From the NCBI GenBank assembly GCA_023424865.1, contig JAFADM010000376.1, forward strand, positions 1 through 29,551: a stretch of 29,551 bases of DNA, in the 5' to 3' direction. Positions 14,109 to 22,439 of this stretch are shown piece by piece. A program made the position numbers and the translations under genes. The notes below the pieces were generated by a model. It was given only the letters and a program-made list of their open reading frames with translations. It made no database searches and was not told the DNA's origin. The number at the start of each line of letters is the position of its first letter. The stretch's first letter is position 1. Origin of the DNA: Bacillota bacterium. GTDB taxonomy: Bacteria > Bacillota_A > Clostridia > DSM-8532.

Positions 14109-14789
14109 CTACTTGCCGTTCCTTTCTCCGCCGTTGCTGCGAATGACGTCCAGGTAATTGTACAGGGTAAATTTGGATATCTGCAGGAATTCACAGATGC
14201 GTTCATTGGATTTGCTGATGAGAAAAGCGCCTTTCTTATCAAGAAATTCAAGGAACTGCATCTTGTTTTCCCTGTTCATTTCCGAAGGCTGCTTGCCGAT
14301 TAGCTGAACGCCTTCATTGCACAGGTATTCAAGGATCTGGGAAACATCGTCCACAAATATTTCCTTGCTCCCTTCCGGTGAGGTCTGAGCTTGGCTTGCG
14401 ATATCGTACTGATTGTATTCTTTAAGATACTGCTCGAACTTAACGGTATCCGTAATATCCAGATTAATGCAAAGGGAGCCGATAACCCGGCTGGTGTCAT
14501 CCCTGAAGTAGATGGAGGACGAACGGAAAATCTTTCCTTCTCTGGTGTGGTTGACATAATTGTACCGGTTCCCGTCCTTATCGTTTCCGCTAAGCACCTC
14601 CAAACCAAGATTGCTTCCGCTGCCTCCTATTTTTCGCCCGGTAACATGACCGTTGCGTATATCTACAATAGTGTGATTATAGTCCCTGGTCATATCATGA
14701 AGAACGATTTCACAACGGCTCCCAAACTGCTGCTCCAGCATATCCATTATGCTTTTTAATAAATCCATCTGTTCGTATATCGAGTTCAA
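14109..14789 (-). CDS. DauR/YheO-type PAS-HTH transcriptional regulator
   Basis: 226 residues. Residues 1-~115 fit the YheO-like PAS_6 domain (MLEQQFGSRCEIVLHDM, HTIVDIRNGHVTGR, GSLCINLDITDT). The C-terminal ~60 residues fit HTH_22 (FLDKKGAFLISKSNERICEF, LQISKFTLYNYLDVIRS). The start is TTG at 14789 with GGGAGG 7 nt upstream. DauR, the best-known member, represses D-arginine catabolism in Pseudomonas, but members sense diverse ligands. The target cannot be named. It is convergent with the aldo/keto reductase gene (9-bp gap) and tandem with the sugar importer operon upstream, from which two terminators separate it. Confidence 0.8.
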   Translation of the reverse strand: MNSIYEQMDLLKSIMDMLEQQFGSRCEIVLHDMTRDYNHTIVDIRNGHVTGRKIGGSGSNLGLEVLSGNDKDGNRYNYVNHTREGKIFRSSSIYFRDDTSRVIGSLCINLDITDTVKFEQYLKEYNQYDIASQAQTSPEGSKEIFVDDVSQILEYLCNEGVQLIGKQPSEMNRENKMQFLEFLDKKGAFLISKSNERICEFLQISKFTLYNYLDVIRSNGGERNGK

Positions 14790-14892
14790 GATAGGACCTC
14801 CCGTCTAACTTTTTGTTTGAATAAGAAAACGACTTCATTTTATCATTGTTGGAAAAAAAGAAAAGCTCTATAAAAGGAACTTTGATCCGGAA

Positions 14893-14934
14893 TAAAAAAC
14901 GAGGGCGCTATGGAGTAAACCTGCTCCAGCGCTC
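14893..14934 (-). terminator. Intrinsic terminator downstream of the sugar ABC operon
   Basis: Read on the minus strand: GAGCGCTGGAG, an 8-nt loop, CTCC-AT-AGCGC-C-CTC, then G and TTTTTT. The stem has one small internal loop and one bulge, and the T-run is strong. It is the second hairpin after the solute-binding protein stop codon and probably the main terminator, insulating the DauR-like gene. Confidence 0.75.
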
Positions 14935-14981
14935 AATTAAGTTAAATACCGAAATTAAGAAGTTGATTTTGCTTAGAGCCA

Positions 14982-15011
14982 AATAAGCCGGTCGCTCAGG
15001 ACCGGCTTATT
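14982..15011. terminator. Perfect hairpin after the solute-binding protein gene
   Basis: AATAAGCCGGTC and GACCGGCTTATT form a 12-bp perfect stem with a 6-nt loop, starting 18 nt after the stop at 15029 on the minus strand. The following T-run is short on the minus strand (TTTGG), so it may act as a 3' stabilising stem or partial terminator ahead of the stronger one at 14893-14934. Confidence 0.65.
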
Positions 15012-15028
15012 ATAAAGCAGAGGGGCCC

Positions 15029-16687
15029 TTATTTATAAACCTTGTCGTAAGCGTTCTGCAAAAGCTCCAGGTAATCATTGAGCTTAAGTGCGTTGTATTC
15101 GGACACGAAAGCGTCCCAGTCGGTGTCGAGGCTCTTATGGCCTGCAAGGAAAGCTGAAATCATTTCGTTGGTATAGGAATTAATTGCCGTTTTCATTTCC
15201 GCAAGCTTGGTGGACTCGTCAAGGCCAAGAACCATAATGGGGAAGGTCTGATACTTGGCATAGGGGAAGTAGTATTTGGAAGCCGCTTCGTACAGGCGAA
15301 CCTCCGAATTGTCATCCCCAACGGCGGCCTGGCCCAGGCGGAAGGTGCTTGTACGGTTGGCAAGGGCGATATTTGGAACGGCTATGTTCTGAACGGTGGT
15401 GGCATCGGTGTTGTTTACGGCTTCCTTGACCACATAAAGCGCCTGCTCGCCGTTTATGCCAAGCACGCCGCTTTCGGCCTTGGTCCAGCCCTCGCCTTCA
15501 GGACCCCAGGAGGAGCGGTAGGTGGCTTCCTCTCCAAATTGAACGTCGGCCCAGCGGTAAAGAATTTCAGGATTGGCGGCCTTGTCCGTAATAACAAACT
15601 GGCCGGGGATAATGCCCGTTGCGCGCACATAGGCGTTTCTCACGCCATCGGGGCCTTCCAGGGGACTCAGTCCGATATATTCCTCATCGTTGGCGGCGAT
15701 AATGTTCCAGTAGGCCATGCCGGTGGCTACGCCCACGGTGGAGACATCTCCGCCTGTGATAACATGGGCTTCCTCTTCCGTCAGAGTAAGTGAAACGGGA
15801 TCCAGAAGCTCTTCCTCCATCAGGCTGCGTATGAATTTAAGGCCTTCTCTGAACTCGTTGGTATTTGCGACAAAATTGACCTTGCCGTCAACCACGGAAA
15901 GCCTGTCGGTATAATCGTTATAAATGAAGGAGCCCAGCAAAAAATCGTAGCTGCTGGCGCGCCACATGTTGCTGATACCCAGCATGGGAATTTCATCATT
16001 GGGATCTCCGTTGCCGTTTGCGTCCTGCTCCTTGAAGGCCCGAAGCACCTTGACAAAATCCTCCGTGGTTTCGGGATAGTCCAGCTTGAGGTTGTCAAGC
16101 CAGGTCTTATTGATCCAGGCGCGGCCGCAGTACAGGCAATGATAGCATTCGTTCACGCCTGCAAGAGCGTAAATGGCTCCGTCGGGAGCGGTGATGGAGC
16201 CGGGGAGAAGATTGTTGGCTTCATAGGCCTTGGGGATTTCAACGCCATATTGATTGATGAGAGGCGCCAGGTTTACAAATACGTTTTCGCTTCCGTATTT
16301 AACCTGAGTGGCGGAATCAATGTTGCAGGAGAGATAGGCGTCGGGATAGGAATAGGAGGCCAGAGAAAGATTGACCTTCTCAGCCAGGGCAGCTTCCGGT
16401 ACGGCTTCATACTCAATATGGACATTGGTAAGCTCCTCGAGCCACTGGCTGTAAGCGTTGGTCTGAATGTCAAGAATATAGCTGGTTTGAGGTACCATGA
16501 CAGTGTAGGTCACCTTGTCGTTTACAATGGGAAATTGACCGTTTGGCGTCATGATACTGCTGTCCCCTCCATCGCTTTGGGAGGCTGTGGGGGTAACGCT
16601 CCCTGAAGGGGTAGACGATCCGCCGCAGCCGGCAAGGGAGGAAATCGTGAGTATACCGCATAAAACGAGTAATGACAGGCGTTTCAT
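15029..16687 (-). CDS. Extracellular sugar-binding lipoprotein of an ABC importer (LplA-like)
   Basis: 552 residues from the ATG at 16687, which has AAAGG 8 nt upstream; the in-frame ATG at 16696 sits directly on that site. A lipoprotein signal with lipobox LAGC puts the lipidated Cys at about residue 21. A Gly/Ser/Thr-rich linker follows. The body is typical of the large Firmicute oligosaccharide-binding proteins paired with LplB/LplC permeases (VHIEYEAVPE, GAIYALAGVNE, WINKTWLDNL, a DANGNGDPNDEIPM calcium-loop-like stretch). It is third in the minus-strand operon after two permeases. No ATPase gene is present nearby, as is usual for systems that share MsmK-type ATPases. The substrate is probably a complex oligosaccharide, inferred from the divergent fucosidase. 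Confidence 0.88.
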   Translation of the reverse strand: MKRLSLLVLCGILTISSLAGCGGSSTPSGSVTPTASQSDGGDSSIMTPNGQFPIVNDKVTYTVMVPQTSYILDIQTNAYSQWLEELTNVHIEYEAVPEAALAEKVNLSLASYSYPDAYLSCNIDSATQVKYGSENVFVNLAPLINQYGVEIPKAYEANNLLPGSITAPDGAIYALAGVNECYHCLYCGRAWINKTWLDNLKLDYPETTEDFVKVLRAFKEQDANGNGDPNDEIPMLGISNMWRASSYDFLLGSFIYNDYTDRLSVVDGKVNFVANTNEFREGLKFIRSLMEEELLDPVSLTLTEEEAHVITGGDVSTVGVATGMAYWNIIAANDEEYIGLSPLEGPDGVRNAYVRATGIIPGQFVITDKAANPEILYRWADVQFGEEATYRSSWGPEGEGWTKAESGVLGINGEQALYVVKEAVNNTDATTVQNIAVPNIALANRTSTFRLGQAAVGDDNSEVRLYEAASKYYFPYAKYQTFPIMVLGLDESTKLAEMKTAINSYTNEMISAFLAGHKSLDTDWDAFVSEYNALKLNDYLELLQNAYDKVYK

Positions 16688-16805
16688 AGTATTCATCCTT
16701 TCTTATATGTTTTGCCACACAACGGAGCCGCCCGTAATCCAATGTCCCGGGTTAATCGGAAAAGGGAGCCGCGAGGATGGTCAGCTAACATGAGCCGTAC
16801 CCTTA

Positions 16806-17705
16806 TCACCCTTTCAAAGCGCCTATCATGACGCCTTTTACAAAGTGCTTCTGAATAAAGGGATAAAGAACAAGCATCGGAAGGCTTGCCACAACGATAA
16901 GCGAATACTTCATAAGATTGTTCAGCCCCTGGCGCATCAGAACCTTGTCCACATCCACCATGCTGGATTGATCCTCCTGGGGCACAATGATGAGGCTGCG
17001 AAGAATAACCTGCAAAGGAAACTTGTCCTTGTCCTTCAGGTAGATCAACGCGGAAAAATAAGAGTTCCAGTGACCTACAGCGTAATACATGACTAAAACC
17101 GCAAGGATGGGCTTGGCCAGAGGAAGAAGAATGCTCAGGATATAGCGGATATCGGAACAGCCGTCAATGGTAGCGGATTCGTATAAATCATAGGGTATGG
17201 AATTCTGGAAATAGGTACGGGCGATAATGACGTTGTAGATGCTTACCACCGACGGCAGGATAAGCGCCCAGACCGTATTGTACAAATGAAGCCTGTTTAC
17301 AAGGATAAAGGTTGGAACCAGCCCGCCGTTAAAGAGCATGGTGAAGGTGATTATACCCGTAAAAAGCTTTCTTCCCGCAAAGGTTTTCACCGACAGGGGA
17401 TAGGCCAGCATGACGGTAAGAAGTACGTTGACGGAGGTCCCCAGCACGGTGAGCTTAATGGAATTCCAGTATCCCAGAAGGACGGAGGGGTTTTTAAATA
17501 CCGTGGTATACCCTACCAGGGAAAATTCTACGGGAAACAGCCACACCTTGCCGGTTGTTACGGCCTGGGGGGAGCTGAAGGAAGAGCTGACTACAAAAAT
17601 CAGGGGGTACAATATCACAAGGGTAATAAAAATCAGAAAGGTATAATTGATTATAAGAAAGATTCTGTCGCCAAAACTGTTTTTAACGCGTACCGTTTTT
17701 TTCAT
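16806..17705 (-). CDS. Carbohydrate ABC transporter permease, LplC/YtcP-like
   Basis: 299 residues with six predicted membrane helices (first at ~14-38). The cytoplasmic coupling loop has the EAA-type motif YESATIDGCSDIRYILSILL followed by PLAKP. The C-terminus VKGVMIGALKG is typical of LplC-type proteins. The SD AAAGGAG lies upstream of the ATG at 17705. It lies 16 bp after the partner permease and upstream of the binding-protein gene, as in standard LplB-LplC-LplA operons. Confidence 0.9.
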   Translation of the reverse strand: MKKTVRVKNSFGDRIFLIINYTFLIFITLVILYPLIFVVSSSFSSPQAVTTGKVWLFPVEFSLVGYTTVFKNPSVLLGYWNSIKLTVLGTSVNVLLTVMLAYPLSVKTFAGRKLFTGIITFTMLFNGGLVPTFILVNRLHLYNTVWALILPSVVSIYNVIIARTYFQNSIPYDLYESATIDGCSDIRYILSILLPLAKPILAVLVMYYAVGHWNSYFSALIYLKDKDKFPLQVILRSLIIVPQEDQSSMVDVDKVLMRQGLNNLMKYSLIVVASLPMLVLYPFIQKHFVKGVMIGALKG

Positions 17706-17721
17706 GAAGCATCTCCTTTCC

Positions 17722-18654
17722 TTACCACAGTGACGTATCGCCCACGCGCTTGGCCAGTGCGTTAACCGAGGCGATGATAATGAGGTTTACCACCGAGTTG
17801 AACAGGCCCACGGCGGTGGAAAGGCTGTATTGCGCCTGAACCAGTCCTATCCGGTAAACGTATGTGGATATAACGTCCGATGCCGAGAGATTCAAATCGT
17901 TTTGCATAAGAAGAATTTTTTCATAGCCCACATTCATTAAGGAGCCGGTATTGAGAATAAGCGTGATAATAATGGTGGGCATAATGCCCGGAATGTCGAT
18001 ATGCCATATACGTTTCACCCGTGAAGCGCCGTCAATCATGGCCGCTTCATGCAGGGAGGGGCTTACCCCCGAGAGTGCCGCCAGGTAAAGAACGGAATTG
18101 TAGCCCATGCTCTGCCAGATTCCGGACCACACATAAAGGGATTTGAATTTGGACGGATCCGCGAAAAAGTTAATGCGCTGGCCTCCGAAGGCGGCGATAA
18201 CATTATTAACGATCCCCGTTTTGGAGGAAAGCATAAGGTACATCATGGATACAACGACGACGGTTGAAATAAAATGGGGAGCGTAGGTAATCATCTGAAC
18301 GGATTTTTTAAGCCTTTTGGCTCCGCATTCGTTAAGTGAAAGAGCTAAAAGAATGGGGATGGGAAAGCTTGCTATCAACGCATAAATGCTGATTCCCAGC
18401 GTATTGCCCAAAAGGCGGGTAAACTGGCGGGTTCTGAAAAACGATTCGAAATACTTGAGGCCGACCCAGGGGCTTCCCAGTATGCCTTTGGTGGCTATGT
18501 AATCACGAAAAGCAATTTGAACGCCATACATTGGTAAATAGGAAAAAATAACAATAAATACAAGAGGGATGGAAATAACCAGATACAACTGCCAGTGCCG
18601 CTTCATTTGCTTTCCAAGGGAAGAGCCATAGCGGGGGGGAACGATTATTTTCAT
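17722..18654 (-). CDS. Carbohydrate ABC transporter permease, LplB-like
   Basis: 310 residues from the ATG at 18654 (GGAG 10 nt upstream). The frame can be extended to 18720, but the extra residues lie in AT-rich promoter sequence and are not typical. Six membrane helices are predicted. The coupling loop HEAAMIDGASRVKRIWHIDI then PGIMPT is a canonical EAA-DGA motif. AFRDYIATKGILGSPWVGL near residue 60 is typical of LplB. This is the first gene of the importer operon, divergent from ridA. Confidence 0.9.
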   Translation of the reverse strand: MKIIVPPRYGSSLGKQMKRHWQLYLVISIPLVFIVIFSYLPMYGVQIAFRDYIATKGILGSPWVGLKYFESFFRTRQFTRLLGNTLGISIYALIASFPIPILLALSLNECGAKRLKKSVQMITYAPHFISTVVVVSMMYLMLSSKTGIVNNVIAAFGGQRINFFADPSKFKSLYVWSGIWQSMGYNSVLYLAALSGVSPSLHEAAMIDGASRVKRIWHIDIPGIMPTIIITLILNTGSLMNVGYEKILLMQNDLNLSASDVISTYVYRIGLVQAQYSLSTAVGLFNSVVNLIIIASVNALAKRVGDTSLW

Positions 18655-18911
18655 AGGTGCCACTCTCCATGATTTTGTGAATGATAAAATTATTACATAT
18701 ATTCTGAACGATGTAAACAATTTGTTATATTTTTAATAAAAATATTTTTAATTTTGCTTGTTATTTGTTACAATTCTAACTAAAAGACATTTCGCGTAAT
18801 AAACCGAAAAGTTTTATCAAAGGCCTATATAGCGCGGAGTAAGATAGAAAGAATAAGATAAGACAACTAACGGGAACTTTTAAAATCAGAAGATGTCTTA
18901 TGAAAAACTAT

Positions 18912-18939
18912 TTGATTTTTCAATGAATAATACTATAAT
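18912..18939 (+). promoter_or_regulatory. Promoter of the ridA-fucosidase operon
   Basis: TTGATT (18912-18917), 16-nt spacer, perfect TATAAT (18934-18939). It lies in the ~370-nt AT-rich region between the divergent importer and ridA operons. On the minus strand a weaker TTTACA-16-TAATAA (18717-18690) may serve the importer. The rest of 18720-18900 shows no gene. Confidence 0.6.
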
Positions 18940-18942
18940 TAT

Positions 18943-18978
18943 AGACAGAAAATCAAACTAAAAGTTATATTTCTGTCT
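18943..18978. promoter_or_regulatory. Inverted repeat just downstream of the ridA promoter
   Basis: AGACAGAAA (18943-18951) and TTTCTGTCT (18970-18978) are exact reverse complements separated by 18 bp. The position at about +1 to +33 relative to the predicted transcription start suits a repressor operator. As RNA it would be a stable 9-bp stem in the ridA leader. Confidence 0.5.
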
Positions 18979-19026
18979 GAGTTCCTTGTGAACAGACTAT
19001 TTTTTACTTTTGAAAGGATGACCGGC

Positions 19027-19494
19027 ATGTTAATTGAAGAAAAGCTGAAAAACAGGGGCTTCATACTTCCGCAGCCGCCTAAGTCAGGCGGCATTTATAC
19101 ACCCATAAGAGAATTTGGAGGTCATTTTGCTTACGCATCCGGCTTTGGGCCCGCCAATGCGGACAAAGCCATACTCCTGGGCAAGCTGGGAGGGGAACTG
19201 TCCGTTGAGGAAGGCCGGGAGATGGCCCGGTATTGTATACTGAATATGCTTGCGGCATTTAAGCATACATACGGCGATTTTGAGCGCATTAAACGCTTTG
19301 TCAAGCTTCTGGTTTTTGTTTCCTCGGAAAACACCTTTTATGAGCAGCCTGAGGTTGCTAACGGAGCAAGCGGCCTTATTACCGAGCTTTTTGGTGAGGA
19401 AGCGGGCCTTGCCGCCCGCTCCGCCATCGGAGTAAATGTTCTTCCGGGTAATATCCCCGTCGAGATAGAAGCGCTTATTGAGCTAAAGGGCTAA
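19027..19494 (+). CDS. ridA: RidA (YjgF/YER057c/UK114) family enamine/imine deaminase
   Basis: 155 residues from the ATG at 19027, which has AAAGGATG about 6 nt upstream; a GTG at 18988 and an ATG at 19018 are poorer. The protein has the YjgF trimeric fold pattern (FAYASGFGP, AILLGKLGGELSVEEG, NMLAAFKHTYGDFERIKRFVKLLVFV). The conserved Arg in AARSAIGVNVLP and Glu in IPVEIEALIEL match the active site of the imine-deaminating RidA group. RidA hydrolyses 2-aminoacrylate and related imines made by PLP-dependent dehydratases. The D-serine dehydratase-like enzyme in the same operon is a plausible source. It is the first gene of the operon. Confidence 0.85.
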   Translation: MLIEEKLKNRGFILPQPPKSGGIYTPIREFGGHFAYASGFGPANADKAILLGKLGGELSVEEGREMARYCILNMLAAFKHTYGDFERIKRFVKLLVFVSSENTFYEQPEVANGASGLITELFGEEAGLAARSAIGVNVLPGNIPVEIEALIELKG

Positions 19495-19521
19495 GCGCCG
19501 GTTAATGAAGCAGGAGGATTT

Positions 19522-21213
19522 ATGAACAATCAAAGCCATTTGATTCCCATTCCGGGTCAAGGGGTTTCCCCGGCAGTGGACGAATCCGTTACCATGGATA
19601 ATACGGTAGAGGGGAAGGAGGCCTTTTTCACAAAAAACAGCCGGGAAAATTTGGAGTGGCTGAAGGACGCGGGCTTCGGCCTTTTCATTCACTGGTCCTT
19701 GGACGTCCAGCTGGGCTGTGTAATCAGCCATTCCCTTGTAGGCGCATCGGACGATTATGTTGACCGTTATTATAAGGAACTGCCGAAAACCTTAAATCCG
19801 GGACACTGGGACTTTGACCGTTTGGCGGAGCTCGCCCGCCTGGCGGGAATGCGCTATGCCGTATTTACCACGAAGCACCACAACGGCTTCTGCCTTTGGG
19901 ATACCAAGACAACGGATTTTAATATTAGGAATACCCCCTATGGCAAGGATCTTGTGAGGCAATATGTACAAGCCTTCCGGCGGCAGGGCCTTAAGGTGGG
20001 CTTTTACTTTTCGCCGGAGGATTTCTGCTATCTGAGAAAGACGGGGCAGACTATAACACGTACCCCGAAGCAGCCTTATACGCCCCCTGTCAGAGAAGGC
20101 TATGAAAATCTCCTTAACGCTCAGATGACCGAGCTTATGACCCTGTTCGGAACCGTAGACATTTTATTTTTCGACGGCGGAGAAACCATGTATAATGAAA
20201 ACGGTGAGAGCCTCCAGCAGCTTTGCATGAAAAAAGCCTGGGAGCTTCAGCCCAACGTGCTGGTTACCCGGGGAGCCATTCCCACCCCCGAACAGCAGCT
20301 TCCCGGCGTTGGCGCCGAGGTTGCCTGGGAGGGCTGCATTACCTTGGGAACCGCCTGGCAGTATCAGCCCACCAATGAAAAATATAAAACCGGCAATCAT
20401 GTAATCCGTCTTCTTATGGAAACACGGGCCAAGGGCGGGAGCCTTCTTCTGAATATCGCTCCGGATTCGGACGGCACACTGTGCCGCCAGCATGAGGGCG
20501 TTTTGAGAGAGGTGGCTCTGTGGCATTTTATTAATCAGGAGGCCGTGCATCATGTGCGTCCCTGGACCCTGACCAACGAGGATTCCATCTGGCTTCTCCG
20601 CTCAAAGGAGGCTGACACCGTCTATGCCGTGCTTTTTGATGTGGCGGAATGGAGCCGGGGGGTGCGTAAGGAATTTCTTATTAAGTCCGTAAAGGCTTCG
20701 CCCGGTACTGTGGTTGAGGTGCTGGGCCAATCCGGAGAGCTGACCGAATACCGGCCGGATCTGGACGTCCATACCTATTGGGAGCAAAGAGAAGAGGGCC
20801 TTTACATATCCGCCGTGCATGCCCAGAGGATTTATTGCGGCATACAGTGGCCCAATCCCCTGGTTTTAAAAATAACCCATGCCGTACCCGCTTATGAGCC
20901 GATGTCGGTTCAAACCTATCATGAGGGCTTAAGCCGTAATGGGGAGGCTATGGTTTTTGCCGCACGGGTGGATTCCATGGGAAGCTTTGAAAGCGCCGGG
21001 CTGTCCTTTGAATACCGGGTTTATCCGGGCTTTGCCCTCTCCTCCTATGAAAGCGGATGGCAGTCTGTGGAAGGGATAACCGTAACCTCTCCCGGAAAAT
21101 ACACCTGCGCTGTTCCGGGCCTTTCTTCCGGCATAACCTATCAATACCGGGCCGTTCTTGGCAACAGCATGAACCGGATGCGGGGAGAAATGCATTTGTT
21201 TGTCATGGACTAA
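19522..21213 (+). CDS. Alpha-L-fucosidase, glycoside hydrolase family 29, intracellular
   Basis: 563 residues, no signal peptide. The GH29 barrel shows DAGFGLFIHWSL (residues 49-60), YAVFTTKHHNGFCLWDT (112-128), KVGFYFSPEDF and the nucleophile Asp218 in VDILFFDGGE. A second region, WQYQPTNEKYKTGNHVIRLL and GSLLLNIAPDSDGTL, is also family-typical. A C-terminal beta-rich domain covers residues ~340-563. The start has AGGAGG 5 nt upstream. Cytoplasmic location together with the divergent ABC importer suggests fucosylated oligosaccharides are imported whole and cut inside. Some GH29 enzymes act on other glycosides. The stop codon TAA lies inside leader element copy C. Confidence 0.88.
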   Translation: MNNQSHLIPIPGQGVSPAVDESVTMDNTVEGKEAFFTKNSRENLEWLKDAGFGLFIHWSLDVQLGCVISHSLVGASDDYVDRYYKELPKTLNPGHWDFDRLAELARLAGMRYAVFTTKHHNGFCLWDTKTTDFNIRNTPYGKDLVRQYVQAFRRQGLKVGFYFSPEDFCYLRKTGQTITRTPKQPYTPPVREGYENLLNAQMTELMTLFGTVDILFFDGGETMYNENGESLQQLCMKKAWELQPNVLVTRGAIPTPEQQLPGVGAEVAWEGCITLGTAWQYQPTNEKYKTGNHVIRLLMETRAKGGSLLLNIAPDSDGTLCRQHEGVLREVALWHFINQEAVHHVRPWTLTNEDSIWLLRSKEADTVYAVLFDVAEWSRGVRKEFLIKSVKASPGTVVEVLGQSGELTEYRPDLDVHTYWEQREEGLYISAVHAQRIYCGIQWPNPLVLKITHAVPAYEPMSVQTYHEGLSRNGEAMVFAARVDSMGSFESAGLSFEYRVYPGFALSSYESGWQSVEGITVTSPGKYTCAVPGLSSGITYQYRAVLGNSMNRMRGEMHLFVMD

Positions 21214-21304
21214 AGCGGGTTATTGCCCGCAGCCTAATAGATACGAATCGCCGATGAATAACTTGCTTTTTTATTGACGTTTTAAAGCTAAGGCACTAAT
21301 GAAA
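21209..21304 (+). promoter_or_regulatory. Leader element copy C (candidate cis-regulatory RNA) upstream of the DSD-like gene
   Basis: Begins in the last codon and stop of the fucosidase gene and ends 25 nt before the next ATG. It is the most diverged copy but keeps the frame of conserved blocks: ACTAAAGCGGG, CGCCGATGAA, TTTTTTATTGACG, TAAGGCACTAATGAAA. The first hairpin is GCGGGT/GCCCGC with a U-G closing pair and a TATT loop. The outer pairing becomes GCCT (21232-21235)/AGGC (21291-21294), a compensatory change relative to ACCT/AGGT of copy A. The inner stem is weaker, with one mismatch. No own promoter is obvious, so it would act inside the operon transcript. Confidence 0.62.
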
Positions 21305-21329
21305 TAAAAAGCGTGCGAGGTGAAAAACG

Positions 21330-22418
21330 ATGTACGATGATTTACCCACGCCGGCGGTGGTTATTGAGCTGGACGCGATGGAAAACAACATCCGAGCCCT
21401 GGTGGAGAGGGCCGGCAAATACGGCATTGCCCACCGGCCCCATATCAAGACCCACCGCAGCACGGAGCTGGCCCGCCTGCAGCTTTCAATGGGAGCCCGC
21501 GGCATTACCTGCGCCAAGCTGGGCGAGGCCGAGGTGATGGCGGAAAAGGGAATAAAGGATATTTTTATTTGTTACCCGATTATCGGAGAGGATAAGCTGT
21601 CCCGGCTGGGAAGGCTCTTGCCCAAGGCGCGGATTTCCACATTGATCAACAGTGTGGAGGGTGCTGAGGGCCTGTCCCGCCTCGGAGCAGCTGTGGGAAT
21701 AGGTATTCCTGTGCTTATTGATCTGGACGGCGGCTTGAAGCGGGGCGGACTTCAGCCGGGAAAACCGGCCCTGGACTTTGCCGTTAAGGTGGGAAAGCTT
21801 CCCGGTATTCACATTGAAGGCCTTATGTATTACGACGGCCTGATTTATGGGCAAAAGGATATGGAGGGGTTCAGGCAGGCGGCGCTAAGGGAGCGGGATG
21901 CGCTTAAAGCTACGGCGGCGCTCCTTGATGCCGCAGGCTTCCGGATGCGGGTGCTTTCGGGAGGTACTTCCTTTTCAGGAAAGCTGCCCCAGTATCTTGA
22001 CGGCATAACAGAAGTCCGCTCCGGTCATTACATCTTTAACGATTGCGGGCAGCTTTTTTCAGGCTTTGCCCGGGAGGAGGACTGCGCCTTAAGGGTCGTG
22101 GCCTCGGTGGTAAGCCTTCCCGACGATTGTCACGCCATACTGGACGCGGGCACTAAAGCGCTGACAAGCGATCTCTGCGGGCGGCACAAGGGCTTCGGCT
22201 ATGTTGTCTCCCGCCCCGACTGGACCCTTACGGCTCTCAATGAAGAACACGGCTTTCTCGAGTCGCCGGGGCCCCACAAGCTTAAAATTGGAGAAAAGCT
22301 GGCGATTATACCCAATCATGCCTGCGTGGTTTGTAATCTTACAGACAATGCCTGGGGCCTGCGGGACGGCAGGCTGGATCATCTTATTGCCATTGACGCC
22401 CGGGGCCGCAGCGTATAG
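21330..22418 (+). CDS. D-serine dehydratase / D-threonine aldolase family enzyme (PLP, fold type III)
   Basis: 362 residues. The alanine-racemase-like barrel starts TPAVVIELDAMENNI; the PLP lysine is Lys40 in RPHIKTHRS, followed by ITCAKLGEAEVM. The C-terminal metal-binding segment reads IIPNHACVVCNL, that is His330-x-Cys332. In characterised relatives a His-x-Cys pair binds zinc in D-serine dehydratase, whereas D-threonine aldolase has His-x-Asp, so dehydratase activity is favoured (family knowledge recalled, not tested). The SD GAGGTG sits 8 nt before the ATG. It is preceded by leader element copy C and followed at 22 bp by a D-aminoacylase gene, consistent with D-amino-acid catabolism; RidA upstream fits a 2-aminoacrylate-forming enzyme. 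Confidence 0.85.
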   Translation: MYDDLPTPAVVIELDAMENNIRALVERAGKYGIAHRPHIKTHRSTELARLQLSMGARGITCAKLGEAEVMAEKGIKDIFICYPIIGEDKLSRLGRLLPKARISTLINSVEGAEGLSRLGAAVGIGIPVLIDLDGGLKRGGLQPGKPALDFAVKVGKLPGIHIEGLMYYDGLIYGQKDMEGFRQAALRERDALKATAALLDAAGFRMRVLSGGTSFSGKLPQYLDGITEVRSGHYIFNDCGQLFSGFAREEDCALRVVASVVSLPDDCHAILDAGTKALTSDLCGRHKGFGYVVSRPDWTLTALNEEHGFLESPGPHKLKIGEKLAIIPNHACVVCNLTDNAWGLRDGRLDHLIAIDARGRSV

Positions 22419-22439
22419 GCCGGTCAGGAGGAAGGTGCT

